Source of the DNA: Aquimarina algiphila
GTDB taxonomy: Bacteria > Bacteroidota > Bacteroidia > Flavobacteriales > Flavobacteriaceae
Direction: 5' to 3'
Assembly (NCBI RefSeq): GCF_007489275.1
Contig: NZ_VLNR01000025.1
Coordinates: forward strand, 1 to 64,000
Length of the DNA stretch: 64,000 nt
Shown: positions 1 to 9,293 of the stretch, in pieces
Position numbering within the stretch: the first letter of the stretch is position 1
Layout: each line of letters begins with the position of its first letter
Notes under the pieces: generated by a model
What the model was told of the DNA's origin: nothing
Database searches by the model: none
What the model saw: only the letters and a program-made list of their open reading frames with translations
Program-made: the position numbers and the translations under genes

Positions 1-642
1 AGGAGAGTCGATGAGAAGAAAAAGAAAAAAATCGTAATTTTAACACTGAAATAAACACGCTTTTGGGAACTGTTTTGCTATGCTCTATTTAAACAGGAAT
101 ACCCGGGTCAATTTCATAGGAATCTCCAACATAATTCACAAAGAATTACTACGTGGTCTATCTAAAGCAAAACCTCCACAAGAATTTTGCGATCTATTTG
201 AGGTCATTCTTAAAGATGAATATGAGAATACAATACAGAATACAAAAATGATCATTGAAGCAATAGATAAGAAGTTATCTACTTTAAAAGAAAATCAACT
301 GATGGTTGTAGAAAAGTATGCTTTGGGAAAAATAAAAGATGAACACTATGAAGCATTATTAACCAAGATGAATACTGAAATCAAAGAAACTGAACAAGAA
401 AAAACTAATTACGCGGTAGATGAAAACATGAAGGAGTACATATCTTTTGGGTTAACCCTATTAACTAATTTAGACAAAATCTACAAAGACGCTTCTATTG
501 ACGTAAAAACTAAACTACTCGGTTCATACTTCTCAAATAAGTTAATTTTCGATGAAAATAAATTCCGAACCCTACCATTTAGCGACCCAATAAAGCTTTT
601 GTGCAAGTATAGCAAGGGGTTTAAAGATTTTGAAAATGAAAA

Positions 643-668
643 GGGAGGCAATTTTTCAATTACCTCCC
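643..668 (-). terminator. Terminator of the tRNA operon
   Basis: Reading the minus strand, an 11-bp stem (GGGAGGTAATT pairing with AATTGCCTCCC, one G-U pair) closes a 4-base loop and is followed by TTTTCATTTT. It lies just past the 3' end of tRNA-Leu and also codes, on the other strand, for the last residues of the recombinase remnant. Confidence 0.7.
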
Positions 669-674
669 AGTCTG

Positions 675-759
675 TACTGAAGGCGGGACTTGAACCCGCA
701 CGGCCTTACAGGCCATTGGATTTTAAGTCCAACGTGTCTACCAATTCCACCACTTCAGC
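675..759 (-). tRNA. tRNA-Leu (anticodon UAA)
   Basis: The minus strand folds as an 85-base class II tRNA. The acceptor arm is GCTGAAG pairing with CTTCAGT (the first pair is G-U), with discriminator A at 675. The anticodon stem TTGGA/TCCAA encloses the loop CTTAAAA, giving UAA. A variable arm built on GGCC...GGCC and a T-arm with GGTTCAAGTCC follow. The 3' CCA is not encoded. It is transcribed after tRNA-Gly and ends at the border of the recombinase remnant, consistent with use of its 3' end as an integration site. Confidence 0.96.
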
Positions 760-778
760 ATGGTATATATTGTCTCAG

Positions 779-850
779 AGCGAAAGACGGGATTTGAACC
801 CGCGACCCTCACCTTGGCAAGGTGATGCTCTACCCCTGAGCTACTTTCGC
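779..850 (-). tRNA. tRNA-Gly (anticodon GCC)
   Basis: The minus strand gives a 72-base tRNA. The acceptor stem GCGAAAG/CTTTCGC has discriminator T, as expected for bacterial tRNA-Gly. The D-arm is GCTC...GAGC, the anticodon loop TTGCCAA lies within CACCTTGCCAAGGTG, and the T-loop is GGTTCAAATCC. No CCA is encoded. It is the first gene of a two-tRNA unit, 19 bases ahead of tRNA-Leu. Confidence 0.96.
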
Positions 851-886
851 AGTTTTTTAAGAACTTCGCAATCGTTATTGCGGATG

Positions 887-916
887 CAAATTTAAAACAT
901 TTCTAGTAATACCAAA
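887..916 (-). promoter_or_regulatory. Bacteroidota-type promoter of the tRNA pair
   Basis: On the minus strand TTTG (916-913) is followed after 18 bases by TAAATTTG (894-887), matching the TTTG-N19-TAnnTTTG consensus. The predicted start is near 880, about 30 bases before tRNA-Gly. Confidence 0.7.
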
Positions 917-944
917 GTCTTTTCGCAAAAAAGAATAAAAAAAT

Positions 945-3572
945 TTACACTTGCGATGCTTTCTTCCTGGTTAACATACGTTTAATCTCATTAAGTTTCA
1001 TTAATGCTTCTACCGGAGTTAACGTATCTATGTCAATATCCAGAATTTCTTCCTTAATTTCTTCTAATAATGGATCGTCAAGATTAAAGAAACTTAATTG
1101 TAATTCATCTTCTTCCTGCAATCCTTTAATCTTATCTGTTAATTCTTCACTACTGTGGGATTTCTCAAGCTTTTTAAGCATCTTATTTGCTCTATGCAAC
1201 ACTTGCTGCGGCATTCCTGCCATTTTTGCTACGTGAATCCCAAAACTATGTTCACTCCCCCCAGGAACTAGTTTACGTAAGAAAAGTACATTATCTTTAA
1301 GCTCCTTTACGGATACATTATAATTTTTAATACGGTCAAATGTCTCACACATCTCATTCAATTCGTGATAATGTGTAGCAAACAAAGTTTTTGGTCTGGC
1401 TGGATATTCATGAAGAAACTCACTAATTGCCCATGCAATAGAAATTCCGTCATAAGTACTGGTCCCTCTACCTATTTCATCTAATAATACTAAACTACGA
1501 TCTGATATATTATTAAGAATACTTGCAGTTTCATTCATTTCTACCATAAAAGTAGATTCTCCCATAGAGATATTATCACTGGCTCCTACTCTTGTAAATA
1601 TTTTATCTACTACTCCTATTCTAGCTTCTTCTGCTGGGACAAAACATCCCATCTGTGCTAACAATACAATCAAAGCAGTTTGTCTTAAGATCGCAGACTT
1701 ACCACTCATATTTGGCCCTGTGATCATGATGATCTGTTGATGATCTCTATCTAGCAATACGTCATTTGCAATATACTGTTCTCCAGGAGGAAGTTGTTTT
1801 TCTATAACCGGATGACGCCCATTTTTAATTTCTAAATCATAAGATTCATCCATTAGTGGTCTTACATATTGATTTTCCTGAGCCAATTGAGCAAAAGAGC
1901 ACAAACAATCCAATTGACCTATCAAAGTTGCATTAAGTTGTACTGGTTTGATATACTCATGCATCCAAACGACCAGTTCACCAAATAGTTGCTGTTCTAA
2001 CGCTAGAATCTTTTCTTCTGCCCCAAGAATTTTGGCTTCATATTCTTTAAGTTCTTCTGTGATATATCGCTCTGCGTTTACCAATGTTTGTTTACGTATC
2101 CAATTCTCGGGTACTTTATCCTTATGCGTATTTCTTACTTCTATATAATACCCAAAGACGTTATTGGATGCGATTTTCAAAGATGTAATCCCTGTGCTTT
2201 CTGTTTCGCGCTCCAACATTTTATCCAGATAGTCTTTTCCAGAGTAAGCAATTAACCTCAATTCATCTAGCTCATCCAAATATCCATCGGCAATAGTATT
2301 TCCTTTCAACACATTTACAGGAGCTTCTTCATTTAATGTCTCTTTGATCTTATCCCTTAACAATTCGCAATCATTAAGTGTATCTCCTATAATTTTTAGC
2401 GCTTCATTTTCACTATGAGACGCCTGAGATTTTATGGGAACAATAGCTTCCAAAGAGTTTTTAAGTTGAATTACCTCTCTCGGATTCACTTTTCCGGTAG
2501 CTACTTTAGAAATCAATCGCTCAATATCACCAATCTGCTTAATTTGATGCTGAATTTTTTGATGTAAAGCTGAATTGTCTAGAAAAAATTGAACAACCTC
2601 ATGACGCTTTTGAATTGCAGTAATTTGACTAAGTGGTAACGCTAACCAACGTTTTAGTGTACGTCCTCCCATTGGCGAAATCGTCTTATCAATAACATCT
2701 AGAAGGGTTACTGCATTGATCGCATTTGGATTATACAATTCTAGATTACGAATAGTAAATCGATCCATCCAGATATATTGATCCTCTACAATACGCTGGA
2801 TTGCCGTTATGTGCTGTAATTTATGATGTTGCGTTTCACCTAAATAATGAAGAATTACCCCTGCTGCAATGACACCTTCTTGTAAATGATCTACACCAAA
2901 GCCTTTTAGAGTTTTGGTTTCGAAATGGTTATTTAAAGTTTCATCTGCATAGTCTGGTTTGAAAACCCAATCTTCTAAAAAAAACGTATGAAAATCGTTT
3001 CCAAAATCCTCTTCAAAATCTTTCTTTTTTGGTTTACTAATCAAAACCTCACTTGGCCTAAAGTTTTGCATTAACTTATCCATATGAGAAGCATCACCCT
3101 GCGCCGTTAGAAATTCACCAGTAGAAACATCTAAAAAAGCAACTCCTAATTCTCTTTTACCATAATGTAATGCGCATAAAAAATTATTGGTTTTACTTTG
3201 TAACACCTCATCATTAAGAGCAACTCCCGGAGTAACTAACTCGGTCACTCCACGCTTAACAATGGTTTTGGTTTGCTTAGGATCTTCTAATTGATCACAA
3301 ATAGCAACGCGTTCTCCAGCTTTTACCAATTTAGGCAAATAAGTGTTTAAAGAGTGGTGAGGAAACCCAGCTAATGCTGTTTCCTGCTCACTACCATTAC
3401 CCCTTTTGGTTAAAACAATATTAAGAATCGCTGCTGCTTTGATCGCATCTTTACCAAAAGTTTCATAAAAATCTCCTACTCTAAACAGTAACAATGCATC
3501 AGGGTATTTCGCCTTTATTGCATTATATTGCTTCATTAACGGAGTAACTTTTTTATCGTTTTTTGCTGCCAA
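945..3572 (-). CDS. mutS: DNA mismatch repair protein MutS
   Basis: This is the 875-residue mismatch-recognition ATPase that binds mispairs and recruits MutL. The N-terminus has the mismatch-reading GDFYETF motif (about residues 32-38). The connector, lever and clamp regions follow, with the clamp motif [15 protein letters not shown] in the middle. The C-terminal ABC ATPase has the Walker A motif GPNMSGKS near residue 615, GESTFMVEM as the signature region, and Walker [17 protein letters not shown] near 690. Length is normal. The start is TTG at 3572: no in-frame ATG lies just upstream, and the next ATG (Met13) would remove KNDKKVTPL, which is usually present in relatives. The gene is transcribed towards the tRNA pair and no clear terminator was seen. 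Function is secure; the start is likely. Confidence 0.97.
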   Translation of the reverse strand: MAAKNDKKVTPLMKQYNAIKAKYPDALLLFRVGDFYETFGKDAIKAAAILNIVLTKRGNGSEQETALAGFPHHSLNTYLPKLVKAGERVAICDQLEDPKQTKTIVKRGVTELVTPGVALNDEVLQSKTNNFLCALHYGKRELGVAFLDVSTGEFLTAQGDASHMDKLMQNFRPSEVLISKPKKKDFEEDFGNDFHTFFLEDWVFKPDYADETLNNHFETKTLKGFGVDHLQEGVIAAGVILHYLGETQHHKLQHITAIQRIVEDQYIWMDRFTIRNLELYNPNAINAVTLLDVIDKTISPMGGRTLKRWLALPLSQITAIQKRHEVVQFFLDNSALHQKIQHQIKQIGDIERLISKVATGKVNPREVIQLKNSLEAIVPIKSQASHSENEALKIIGDTLNDCELLRDKIKETLNEEAPVNVLKGNTIADGYLDELDELRLIAYSGKDYLDKMLERETESTGITSLKIASNNVFGYYIEVRNTHKDKVPENWIRKQTLVNAERYITEELKEYEAKILGAEEKILALEQQLFGELVVWMHEYIKPVQLNATLIGQLDCLCSFAQLAQENQYVRPLMDESYDLEIKNGRHPVIEKQLPPGEQYIANDVLLDRDHQQIIMITGPNMSGKSAILRQTALIVLLAQMGCFVPAEEARIGVVDKIFTRVGASDNISMGESTFMVEMNETASILNNISDRSLVLLDEIGRGTSTYDGISIAWAISEFLHEYPARPKTLFATHYHELNEMCETFDRIKNYNVSVKELKDNVLFLRKLVPGGSEHSFGIHVAKMAGMPQQVLHRANKMLKKLEKSHSSEELTDKIKGLQEEDELQLSFFNLDDPLLEEIKEEILDIDIDTLTPVEALMKLNEIKRMLTRKKASQV

Positions 3573-3804
3573 AAGAATAGTATTTATGAATACCGCTAAA
3601 GTAGCTATTCTTCTATTTTTTTTGAAATATCCACATTAGGAGTTATTCAATTTTATTCACAATTTTCTAAGCAAATAGTTTTTGTATGTTTTAGAATAAA
3701 AAATAAATCCTTACCCTACTTATAATATGGTTTTTATTGCTAAATTTCTTACACTTCCTTTGTCTGGTCAAAAAACAAATTACGATCTGATACTCAGAAA
3801 AAAA

Positions 3805-4191
3805 TTATTCCTTTTTCTTTGCGTTTGCTTTTTCTTTAAGTTTTCTATGTTTTTTAAGAACGGAGTTATAGATTATAAACTTTATTTTTTGGATATTTTT
3901 TCTGATTTTCAACTTAATATCATCATTTGCAGAAACATATTTTCCTTTATAAATAAAATCTCCATCTTCCTCATCCAAACTTAGTGTGACTTTTTCTCCT
4001 ATAGCGTTAGCTGTTTCTACCACCATATACATAAATTCGTCCTCTACTCTTAATTCTGTAACTCTTTCATTATAACGATTCACAAAATATATTTCTTTAA
4101 ATTCTGGACGTGGCTTCTCTTTTTCCTGAGCACTTACTGTTATACTTACTAATGCTAATGCTATGAGTATTAAAAATTTGAATTGTTTCAT
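3805..4191 (-). CDS. Small secreted protein of unknown function
   Basis: The 128-residue product begins with a clear Sec signal peptide (about residues 1-21, hydrophobic LILIALALVSITVSA, then QEKE), so it should be exported to the periplasm. The mature part is strongly charged, with an acidic middle (LSLDEEDGDF) and a lysine-rich tail ending KEKANAKKKE. No known domain was recognised. It sits alone between mutS and a leucine-rich repeat gene, all three on the minus strand. The 232 bases to mutS hold no convincing promoter box. The length, signal peptide and sensible composition make it a real gene. Confidence 0.75.
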   Translation of the reverse strand: MKQFKFLILIALALVSITVSAQEKEKPRPEFKEIYFVNRYNERVTELRVEDEFMYMVVETANAIGEKVTLSLDEEDGDFIYKGKYVSANDDIKLKIRKNIQKIKFIIYNSVLKKHRKLKEKANAKKKE

Positions 4192-4304
4192 TTCTACTAT
4201 TTTTTGACAAATGTAAAGTGAAGGTTAATTTCATTAAAACACCTATCAATATTCGTAGAGTATGGTTTTATATACGTAATGATTTATGGATTTAAACACT
4301 ACTA

Positions 4305-5468
4305 TTAATTGAAGTTTGCTTTATGAACAAGCTTTTTAATTTTACTTTTTTCTTCTTCTGAAAACGTATTTCCTTGAAGTAAAAACTTTTCCAAATTGGT
4401 TAACTTTTCTATAGAATTAGGAAGATGTATTAGTTGGTTATTTTCTATAAAAAATCTTTTCAAATTAGTTAATCGTCCTATTGTTCCTGGAAGACTTGTT
4501 AGTTGATTTCCTCTAAGATTAAGATGTCTCAAAACTGTTAATTCCCCTATTCCTGTAGAAATACTCGTTAATTGGTTTTTGCTGAGATCAAGTGCTTTCA
4601 AATTCGTTAATTGTTCTATTTCTGAAGGAAAATTAGTCAATTGATTTCCTCTAAGATGAAGACTACTTAAATTCGTTAATTTCCCTACTCCTTCAGGAAG
4701 ATTTGTTAATTGATTTTCTGTAACAGTAAGAAAACCTAAATTAACCAAATTCACTATTTCTGAAGGAAGGCTTGTTAATTGATTTTCACTAAGGTAAAGT
4801 GACTCTAAATGAATTAACTTACCTATCGTCATAGGAAGATTAGTTAATTGATTTTTCCTGAGATTAAAGCTTTTCAAACTAGTTAACTCTCCTATATCTT
4901 CGGGGATATTTGTTAATTGATTTCCTTTAAGGTAAAGCGTTTCTAAATTGATTAGTTGACTAATCTCTACCGGAATGTTTATCAGTTGATTATCATCAAG
5001 ATCGAGCACTTCCAAACGAGTTAATTTACATATTGCTATTGGAAAATTTGTTAATCGATTTTCTTTAAGATGAAGGTTTCTCAAATTAACTAACTTCTCT
5101 ATATTTACAGGAAGGCTTGTTAATTCATTTTCTAAAAGATAAAGCGATTTTAATTGGGTTAATTGCCCTATTTCTTCAGGAAGACTCGTTAATTGATTCC
5201 CTCTAATATTAAGAGTTTCTAAATTGATTAATTGTCCTATTTCTAAAGGAAGGCTTGTTAATTGATTATCCTTGAGGCTAAGGGTTTTTAGATTCGTTAA
5301 TTGCCCTATCGTTACAGGAAGAACCTTAAGGTTTTTACCCGATAAATCTAATCTATACACGTTATTAGGATGTCGCAAAGCCTTTTTTAAAGAGTGAAAC
5401 ATTTTATCCTCTTGTGCTATTGCACCAAGTACAATAAAAAAAATCATTGCTACTATTATTCTCTTCAT
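4305..5468 (-). CDS. Secreted leucine-rich repeat protein
   Basis: After a signal peptide (residues 1-18, ending GAIAQ) the protein is built of fourteen near-perfect 23-residue leucine-rich repeats and a partial fifteenth, from about residue 40 to 375. The consensus is LxLxxNQLTxLPxxIGxLxNL, which is the bacterial/plant-like short LRR class that forms a curved solenoid for protein binding. The DNA therefore carries 69-base tandem repeats. No catalytic domain, C-terminal sorting domain or membrane anchor follows; the chain ends KLVHKANFN. It probably acts in the periplasm or outside the cell as a binding protein, but no partner is indicated by its neighbours. Repeat number may vary between strains. 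Confidence 0.9.
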   Translation of the reverse strand: MKRIIVAMIFFIVLGAIAQEDKMFHSLKKALRHPNNVYRLDLSGKNLKVLPVTIGQLTNLKTLSLKDNQLTSLPLEIGQLINLETLNIRGNQLTSLPEEIGQLTQLKSLYLLENELTSLPVNIEKLVNLRNLHLKENRLTNFPIAICKLTRLEVLDLDDNQLINIPVEISQLINLETLYLKGNQLTNIPEDIGELTSLKSFNLRKNQLTNLPMTIGKLIHLESLYLSENQLTSLPSEIVNLVNLGFLTVTENQLTNLPEGVGKLTNLSSLHLRGNQLTNFPSEIEQLTNLKALDLSKNQLTSISTGIGELTVLRHLNLRGNQLTSLPGTIGRLTNLKRFFIENNQLIHLPNSIEKLTNLEKFLLQGNTFSEEEKSKIKKLVHKANFN

Positions 5469-5603
5469 TAGTTTATTTTATTTAAGTATCCCAAAACAGT
5501 ACACCAACTCACCCAATATTAAAAAATGATTTTATATTTGATACTTACTATTATTAATAGGGTTCATCTCTAGTTTTTAGATTTTTTGGCAAAAGCATAC
5601 ACC

Positions 5604-6542
5604 CTATAATTCTTCAACTGTAGATGTTACTAATTCCCACTCATCCTTTGCTATTTTCTTATAGGTTATGGTACTTATTTTACAACAACCAATAGGATGC
5701 ATTTCGGTAATCGTTTGATTTTCAAAATCAATAGAAGTTGGAAAAAAAGAGAGTTGAAAAGGAAATGAATCCTCTCTTAAGAAAGTACCATTTTCTTGTT
5801 GCAAGAAAAAATCATAAATAGACCCTGCACTTCCTCCCACATCATGTAAAACTGCAAAATCTTCTAAACCATCCATATTAAAATCCCAAATAATAAAATA
5901 TCCATACGCTCCAATCTCTATAGATCTATTATCACTACTGACTTCAAAATAATTTCTAACATCACAAGACACTTCTCCATAAGAATACCAAAGCGAAGGA
6001 AAATAATCCAAACGTTGAAAAATACTATTCTCATCCGTAATTCCTTGAATTTCTATTCTTACTTTGGACGGACGACCCTCTTCATTATACACTAACGCTT
6101 GCATACTATAGATAAAATTACTAGAAGCATTATCCATAACACATTGCTTATCCAAACTAAACGATTTTTTAGCCTGATCCAAAGAATCATAGAGTATTGA
6201 GCTATCTACACTGTAATTAATAAAATAATCATAGATATAGCCTTTAACTTCTTTATTAGTTATTGAAGAAAAGAAAGAAATATAAACCCATTGTCCATGG
6301 GCAATACGTCCATTGCCTAAGTTTAGGTTTTCAAAATTATTAGTTCTTCTTAATACTTTTACACTTGCTTCATAGGGAATTGTTCCTATTTTATCACTTT
6401 TTAGACTTGGTTCATTTCTAATATTCAATCCATTTTCAGAATTTACATATCCTTCATACAACAATGAAATACCTAAATCTCCTTGATCCTTATATGTTTT
6501 GCTTTTAACCAAATCATACTGATCATTAGGAGGGTTTATCAT
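5604..6542 (-). pseudogene. 3' part of a split SH3-domain lipoprotein gene
   Basis: This 312-residue open frame lacks an export signal of its own. Residues 28-110 form a bacterial SH3-like domain (SENGLNIRNEPSLKSDKIGTI, then GQWVYISF and VKGYIYDYFI). The C-terminal half resembles the XAC2610-like family, with a WDFNMDGLEDFAVL stretch and two cysteines (GCC) near the end. The same frame is open upstream of the ATG through 6656, reading NDTLVLQVVEDGEDIDYY directly behind the A9 run in which the upstream fragment (6646-6966) stops. Dropping one A joins both into a protein of about 450 residues. It is therefore best read as the distal part of one interrupted gene rather than an independent one. 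Confidence 0.75.
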
Positions 6543-6645
6543 ATAAATCTCAGAACCACTAACCTGATAATAACCTGGCTCATATTGGCAGATATAATAG
6601 TCAATATCTTCTCCGTCTTCAACAACTTGTAAAACTAGAGTATCA

Positions 6646-6966
6646 TTAGTTTTTTTTTATTATTTCGCCAAAGTACTTAACTGGTTTTTCATCATTGACT
6701 CGAACCGTTAGACTAGACCTGGTTTCATTGACATCAAAAGTCAAATAAACACTATTAGCTTCCCCCATATGAGGTATATCTTCCAAATCAAGATGATACC
6801 TCCCCATCCATGTCTTTTTAGAAGGAATATTTATGTCTTTTTCAGAAGTTTCAAGGTCATTATTTTCTTTGGTATTAGCTTTAGTATCATTTTCTTTACA
6901 TTGACAAAGCATGATAACTATATTTACAAGAAATAATGCTCTAAAAACCAATCTACAATTAGTCAT
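6646..6966 (-). pseudogene. 5' part of a split SH3-domain lipoprotein gene
   Basis: The 106-residue fragment starts with a lipoprotein signal (hydrophobic FLVNIVIMLCQC, with cysteine 23 or so as the likely lipidated residue). After an Asn/Glu/Lys-rich linker it enters a beta-rich region (WMGRYHLDLEDIPHMGEANS, TFDVNETRSS, NDEKPVKYFGEII) that stops at AAAAAAAAAC-TAA. In related flavobacterial proteins I recall this N-terminal region preceding an SH3 domain, exactly what lies in the other frame downstream. The break sits in a run of nine A on the coding strand (6650-6658), so a slippage mutation, a sequencing error or transcriptional slippage are all possible. Membrane-anchored periplasmic location is inferred. 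Confidence 0.7.
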
Positions 6967-7183
6967 TCTCGTGATCTTTAAAAATAAAAGTCGTTTTCAT
7001 TACAAATATCTTATTTGAACACCCTAAAGATAAATAGCAAACCATCAAATAGAGAATCATCAATTTATATTCGATGAAGCTAATTGTATATTTGATCAAT
7101 TTTTGATGTTACAGTGGTTTAAATTTCTCCCATTGGACACAAAACACTTCTCCTCGTTCTTTTTCTCTTCTGTGAATAAATGA

Positions 7184-7191
7184 TATTTTTG
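7184..7191 (+). promoter_or_regulatory. Possible -7 element of the TrmH-type gene
   Basis: TATTTTTG matches TAnnTTTG and ends five bases before the ATG. No TTG is present at the expected -33 distance, so support is partial. Confidence 0.35.
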
Positions 7192-7196
7192 CAGCA

Positions 7197-7730
7197 ATGA
7201 AAAATAATAGAAAATTAAAAAATAACGAACTCGATCGCAAAACAATAGCAGAATTTAAAGCATCTACAAAAACACCATTACTTATTATTTTAGATAATAT
7301 CAGGAGTTTGAATAATATCGGATCTGTTTTTAGAACTGCAGATGCTTTTTTAATCGAAAAAATATACCTCTGTGGTATTACTGCAACTCCACCTCATAAA
7401 GATATTCAAAAAACGGCTCTGGGAGCAACAGAAACAGTGGATTGGGAACACCATGAAGACACATTGAAATTAGTTGAAGATTTAAAATTAGAAAACATAA
7501 AAATCCTTTCGATAGAACAAGCAGAAAATGCAATTCTACTAAATGACTTTATCCCACAACCCAATCAAAAATATGCGGTTATCTTTGGAAATGAAGTAAA
7601 AGGTGTGCAACAAGATGTGGTTTCAGAAAGCGATGATGTAATTGAAATTCCTCAATATGGAAGCAAACACTCCTTAAATATTTCTGTAAGTGCTGGAGTT
7701 GTAATTTGGGATATATTCAATAAAATTTAA
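7197..7730 (+). CDS. TrmH/SpoU-family RNA methyltransferase
   Basis: This 177-residue protein has the three SPOUT signatures. Motif 1 is NIRSLNNIGSVFRTADA (about residues 34-50), motif 2 is VIFGNEVKGV (about 127-136), and motif 3 is IPQYGSKHSLNISVSAGVV (about 150-168), which form the trefoil-knot S-adenosylmethionine site. The arginine in motif 1 and the asparagine of SLNISVS are the usual catalytic residues. It lacks the N-terminal substrate-binding domain of larger TrmH/RlmB proteins, so the RNA target (tRNA Gm18-like or rRNA 2'-O-ribose) cannot be fixed. TATTTTTG (7184-7191) ends five bases before the ATG, so the transcript may be leaderless. A hairpin at 7881 follows. Confidence 0.9.
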   Translation: MKNNRKLKNNELDRKTIAEFKASTKTPLLIILDNIRSLNNIGSVFRTADAFLIEKIYLCGITATPPHKDIQKTALGATETVDWEHHEDTLKLVEDLKLENIKILSIEQAENAILLNDFIPQPNQKYAVIFGNEVKGVQQDVVSESDDVIEIPQYGSKHSLNISVSAGVVIWDIFNKI

Positions 7731-7880
7731 ATAAAAATCCCTTGCTAAAACTCATGATTTAATCTTTTACATTTACTTTTTAAAGGGTTCAAAAAAAGTC
7801 GTCAACCAATCATTTCTTTGAAAAACAAGAGTGCTTTATAAAGAAAAATGAATACTCATCCAATCAACAATTTTTAAATT

Positions 7881-7908
7881 GTCCGAAATCCCTTTTCGGG
7901 CAGTTTTA
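7881..7908 (+). terminator. Hairpin terminator after the TrmH-type gene
   Basis: GTCCGAAA pairs with TTTCGGGC (8 bp, one G-U) around a 5-base loop and is followed by a short T stretch (AGTTTTAG). It lies in the 253-base gap before the dipeptidase gene. Confidence 0.5.
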
Positions 7909-7983
7909 GTTTCAGAAATGATGATCTAAAATTTGTTTCGTATGTTTATAGTTAACTGATTTTCAACGACAATAGCACTCAAC

Positions 7984-8907
7984 ATGAGACACATTTCATT
8001 ATTTATCATTTTTATTTCTCTTTTTGTTTCCTGTAAACAAGAAACTACCATGACAGAAAAACCAACCGAAGATCAACTCATAGTCAAAGCAAAAAAAATT
8101 CACAATAATGTCATTACATTAGACACGCATTGCGATATCAATATTAAAAATTTTACAGATTCTATAAACTATACTCAGAACCTTAGTTCTCAAATAACAC
8201 TGCCAAAAATGACAAAAGGAGGACTAGATGTCGCCTGGTTCATTGTGTATACTGGTCAGGATTCTCTTACTACCATTGGTTATGAGAAAGCATATGAGGT
8301 TGCAATGTCTAAATTTGAAGCGATACATAAATTAACCAAAGAAATTGCTCCAGACCAAATTGAACTAGCACTTACTTCTGATGATGTACGACGAATTCAT
8401 AAAGATGGTAAAAAGGTAGCAATGATAGGGGTCGAAAATGGGTATCCTATTGGCACAGACATTAAAAATGTAAAGAAGTTTTATGATCTCGGTGCCAGAT
8501 ATATGTCACTTTCTCATAATGGTCACAGTCAACTTTGTGATTCTAATACTGGTGAAGCAGATGGTATTTGGTTACATAATGGAGTAAGTGAATTAGGTAA
8601 AGAAGTAATTGTCGAAATGAATAAAGAAGGAATTATGATCGATGTCTCTCATCCTTCTAAAGAATCTATGCGACAGATCATTGAACTTTCTAAAGCACCG
8701 ATAATAGCATCGCATTCTTCTGCGAGAGCTTTATGCAATCATAGCAGAAATCTGGATGATGAACAACTGCAATGGTTAAAAGAAAACGGAGGTGTAGTGC
8801 AAACTGTAGCTTTTACTTCATATCTAAATACAGAAAAATTTGAAAAAAGAAATAAGATAGAAGTTCAGATCGCTAAGCAAATTGCGGATTCTATGAATGT
8901 AAAATGA
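7984..8907 (+). pseudogene. Membrane dipeptidase (M19), N-terminal part, cut by in-frame TGA
   Basis: The product starts with a lipoprotein signal (FIIFISLFVSC, cysteine 17) and carries most of the peptidase M19 (renal dipeptidase) fold. The metal-binding motif LDTHCDIN lies at about residues 46-53, the bridging glutamate in IGVENGYPIG, and zinc-ligand histidines in LSHNGHSQLCD, IDVSHPS and IIASHSSARAL. The frame stops at TGA (8905-8907) after DSMNVK, but the same frame reopens at once and supplies the missing C-terminal part. A TGG to TGA change would explain it. M19 enzymes cleave dipeptides at the cell envelope. Whether this locus still makes active enzyme is doubtful unless the stop is a sequence error. 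Confidence 0.8.
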
Positions 8908-8925
8908 CTAGAACGAGAAGAAGTC

Positions 8926-9279
8926 ATGGTTTTAACTACAGAAGAGAAAGAAGAATATTATGATTTCTTGGGGAAAATGGCGGCTATACGAAGAGGTAAA
9001 ATAAAAAATATGAATGATCTCCCTCCTGCTGTAGATGTTGTGGATTTTGTAAATCATATTGATTACATGGTAAACAAAATCGGAATTGATCATGTGGGGA
9101 TTAGCTCTGACTTTGATGGTGGCGGTGGAATTGAAGGATGGAGTGATGCCTCTGAAACCTTTAATGTAACCCTGGAACTGGTAAAACGAGGATACACTGA
9201 AGAGCAAATCGAAAAACTTTGGAGTGGTAACTTGCTTCGAGTTCTGGATGAAGTCCAAAAAATTGCCCAGGATTTATAA
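8926..9279 (+). pseudogene. Membrane dipeptidase (M19), C-terminal part
   Basis: This stretch is in the same frame as the preceding fragment, with only the TGA at 8905 between them (the frame is open from 8908, reading LEREEVMVLTTEEKEEYYDF). It holds the last M19 landmarks: HIDYMVNKIGIDHVGISSDF with the catalytic-site aspartate in SSDFDGGGG, and the family's closing pattern GYTEEQIEKLWSGNLLRVL. As an independent protein of 117 residues it would lack the metal-binding core and the export signal. Joined, the two parts make about 431 residues, normal for the family. Confidence 0.8.
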
Positions 9280-9293
9280 TCGTTAACATAAAA

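Larger units (their letters stand above)
80..895 (+). pseudogene. C-terminal remnant of a serine recombinase
   Basis: The open frame begins without a catalytic domain and carries only what looks like the distal part of a large serine recombinase. This part has a charged coiled-coil segment (about residues 50-115, with IEAIDKKLSTL and the GKIKDEHYEALL pattern typical of the family) and a terminal segment with the LLGSYFSNKLIFDENKFRT pattern. An in-frame TGA lies at 47-49. Bases 1-54 in frame 1 read RRVDEKKKKK and frame 3 around 15-90 reads NRNFNTEINTLLGTVLLC, which resembles the lead-in to the zinc ribbon of such enzymes. The gene therefore appears broken by at least two frame changes. From about residue 198 the frame runs antisense through tRNA-Leu and tRNA-Gly, so the last 70 residues (KAGLEPARP and onward) are not recombinase. 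The catalytic part, if any survives, is left of the window. Family assignment is from pattern memory and is moderately sure. Confidence 0.6.

Noticed and set aside
675-850. Protein coded over the tRNA pair (KAGLEPARP and RRDLNPRPS)
   Set aside because: These are the usual antisense translations of tRNA genes and not a real protein end.
3727-3984. Plus-strand reading frame of 85 codons
   Set aside because: It overlaps the 3' half of the minus-strand secreted-protein gene, has a phenylalanine/lysine-rich composition typical of a shadow frame, and begins in the intergenic region without support.
4345-5350. 69-base repeats as a CRISPR array
   Set aside because: The repeats are coding and contiguous, without unique spacers, and translate into leucine-rich units.
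8905-8907. TGA as selenocysteine in the dipeptidase
   Set aside because: M19 peptidases do not use selenocysteine, the site is outside the metal centre, and no SECIS-like hairpin was seen behind the TGA.
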